Assembly: GCA_905369775.1 (NCBI GenBank) | Contig: CAJPJR010000096.1 | Location: 1-6,786, forward strand | Direction: 5' to 3' | Length of the DNA stretch: 6,786 bases | DNA from: Prevotellaceae bacterium UBA1746 | GTDB taxonomy: Bacteria; Bacteroidota; Bacteroidia; Bacteroidales; Bacteroidaceae | Notes under the pieces: generated by a model | Seen by the model: only the letters and a program-made list of their open reading frames with translations | Told to the model about the DNA's origin: nothing | Databases searched by the model: none | Part shown: positions 5,885-6,786 of the stretch, one piece after another | Layout of the letters: each line of letters starts with the position of its first letter | How positions within the stretch are numbered: position 1 is the stretch's first letter | Program-made: the position numbers and the translations under genes

Positions 5885-6786
5885 TTATAGGCGATCAGCA
5901 TAGGCTTCGATGGCCTTTTCTGCAGTTTTGATGGCCTCTTCCAGCGGAAAGGGGAGTTCGCCGCCCGCAGCATTGAAGTGTCCGCCGCCATTGAAGAACT
6001 CTTCGGCCAATTTGTTGGCCGGGAAATCGTCGACACTGCGCACCGAGACGCGAATTTTGTCCACTTCCGTGTCCTCTCTCAGACTAATGCTCAGTCGCAT
6101 GCCCTTCACTTTCAGCGGTTCGTTGACCAAACCTTCTGCATCTCCGCGTACATAGTGGAAACGCTTCATGTCTTCGCGGGTGATCGTGAACAACCCGGCC
6201 CGATGATCGTGGAAGAAACGCAGGCGTTCGGTCAAGATGTAGGAAAAGAAGCGCAATCGATTTTCTGACCACGTGTTGTTCACATTTCGATTGATCTTGT
6301 CCTTGTCAATCCCCTTGGTCAGTAAGTGGGCAATGATGATAAAGATCTCAGGATCGTTTGACGCATAGGCAAACCCACCTGTATCGGTCATCATGCCACA
6401 ATAGATGCATGCAGCGGCGTTGCGAGAGAGTTCGTCAAACGCCCCGAGTTGATAAATCAGCTTGAAGACCAACTCACATGTGCTCGAAGCGCCCGGACGC
6501 GACACGATGAAATCCGCCGCTTTCTCGTCGGGCCCCTCATGATGATCGATCATGATTCGCTTCGCCTTCGCCCGCTCCACCACCGGCCCCATGTCTTGCA
6601 AGCGATGCAGGGCATTGAAGTCCAAAAGGCAGATCAAATCGGCCTCTTGAATGAACTTTGTCGCCATCGGTCGCATGTCGTCGTTCGAAAAATAGAGCAC
6701 ACCTCTGGCTCCCGGCAACCATTTCAAGAAGTCCGGGCACGGTGTCGGCAGAATCACGCGCACCTGTTTGCCAAGCCCACGCAAGT
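5885..6786 (-). CDS. nrnA: DHH/DHHA1 phosphoesterase, NrnA-like (oligoribonuclease / pAp phosphatase), N-terminus cut by window edge
   Basis: Cytoplasmic metal-dependent phosphoesterase. NrnA-type members degrade very short RNAs and in many species dephosphorylate pAp. The frame is open to the right edge, with 299 codons visible from an internal TTG at 6784; that TTG is not the real start. About 40-50 N-terminal residues, including the first metal motif (HxxPDGDA type), are expected outside; full proteins are about 320-345 residues. Numbering from that TTG, the visible motifs are LLDFN with Asp55, the namesake IDHHEGP (79-85, D80 H81 H82), MTDTGGF (132-138, Asp134), and in the DHHA1 substrate-binding domain FNGGGHFNAAGG (264-275). 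The linker between domains is around 160-190. Nothing essential is missing in the visible part. The gene ends 30 bases before a strong terminator, so it forms the end of its transcript. Other DHH/DHHA1 enzymes such as RecJ are excluded by size; a c-di-AMP or other short-nucleotide phosphodiesterase role remains possible. Confidence 0.93.
   Translation of the reverse strand, partial: LRGLGKQVRVILPTPCPDFLKWLPGARGVLYFSNDDMRPMATKFIQEADLICLLDFNALHRLQDMGPVVERAKAKRIMIDHHEGPDEKAADFIVSRPGASSTCELVFKLIYQLGAFDELSRNAAACIYCGMMTDTGGFAYASNDPEIFIIIAHLLTKGIDKDKINRNVNNTWSENRLRFFSYILTERLRFFHDHRAGLFTITREDMKRFHYVRGDAEGLVNEPLKVKGMRLSISLREDTEVDKIRVSVRSVDDFPANKLAEEFFNGGGHFNAAGGELPFPLEEAIKTAEKAIEAYADRL

Noticed and set aside
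5761..6036. Minus-strand open frame of 91 codons overlapping the DHH gene's end
   Set aside because: It is an out-of-frame shadow that runs through the terminator hairpin.

Overview
The window reads as ordinary chromosomal housekeeping DNA from a member of the Bacteroidota, most likely Bacteroidales. Base composition looks close to half G+C by eye. Four things point there: a promoter matching the Bacteroidetes pattern TTTG-N20-TAnnTTTG (5798-5829), A/T-rich start regions without clear Shine-Dalgarno sites, an ECF sigma factor of a type I know from Bacteroidales, and prs and purT products resembling Bacteroidales orthologues as I remember them. The genus cannot be named from this sequence. Every gene I accept lies on the minus strand, so transcription runs from right to left; I find no convincing plus-strand gene.

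Right to left. (1) 5885-6786: a DHH/DHHA1 phosphoesterase of the NrnA type, its N-terminus cut by the window edge, followed by a strong intrinsic terminator (5820-5855). (2) A near-consensus promoter whose -33 box touches that terminator drives a tightly packed set: ECF sigma factor (5140-5730), an unrecognised 85-residue protein (4886-5143) overlapping it by ATGA, and purT (3692-4885), whose first ATG directly follows the small gene's TGA. (3) 3192-3691 is a 500-base gap with a terminator hairpin for the purT transcript (3381-3419) and a possible promoter (3278-3285) for the next set. (4) A ThiE/TenI-family protein (2583-3191) lies 73 bases before prs, the PRPP synthase (1577-2509). (5) A 157-base spacer contains a 97-nt sequence that folds on paper into a neat three-way junction (1466-1562). 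(6) A class A penicillin-binding protein begins at 1419 and runs off the left edge just before its transpeptidase active site. It is visible only when the open left edge is allowed.

Metabolically, prs makes PRPP, the entry substrate of purine synthesis, and purT carries out the third step of that pathway with formate. The ThiE-like protein may belong to thiamin metabolism, which draws on a purine intermediate. The sigma factor, small protein and purT appear to be made together, which raises the question of whether the small protein acts on the sigma factor. I see no mobile element, CRISPR array, tRNA, rRNA or defence system. The items most worth a second look are the three-way-junction sequence, the 85-residue coupled protein, and the ThiE-like protein lacking several expected ThiE residues.
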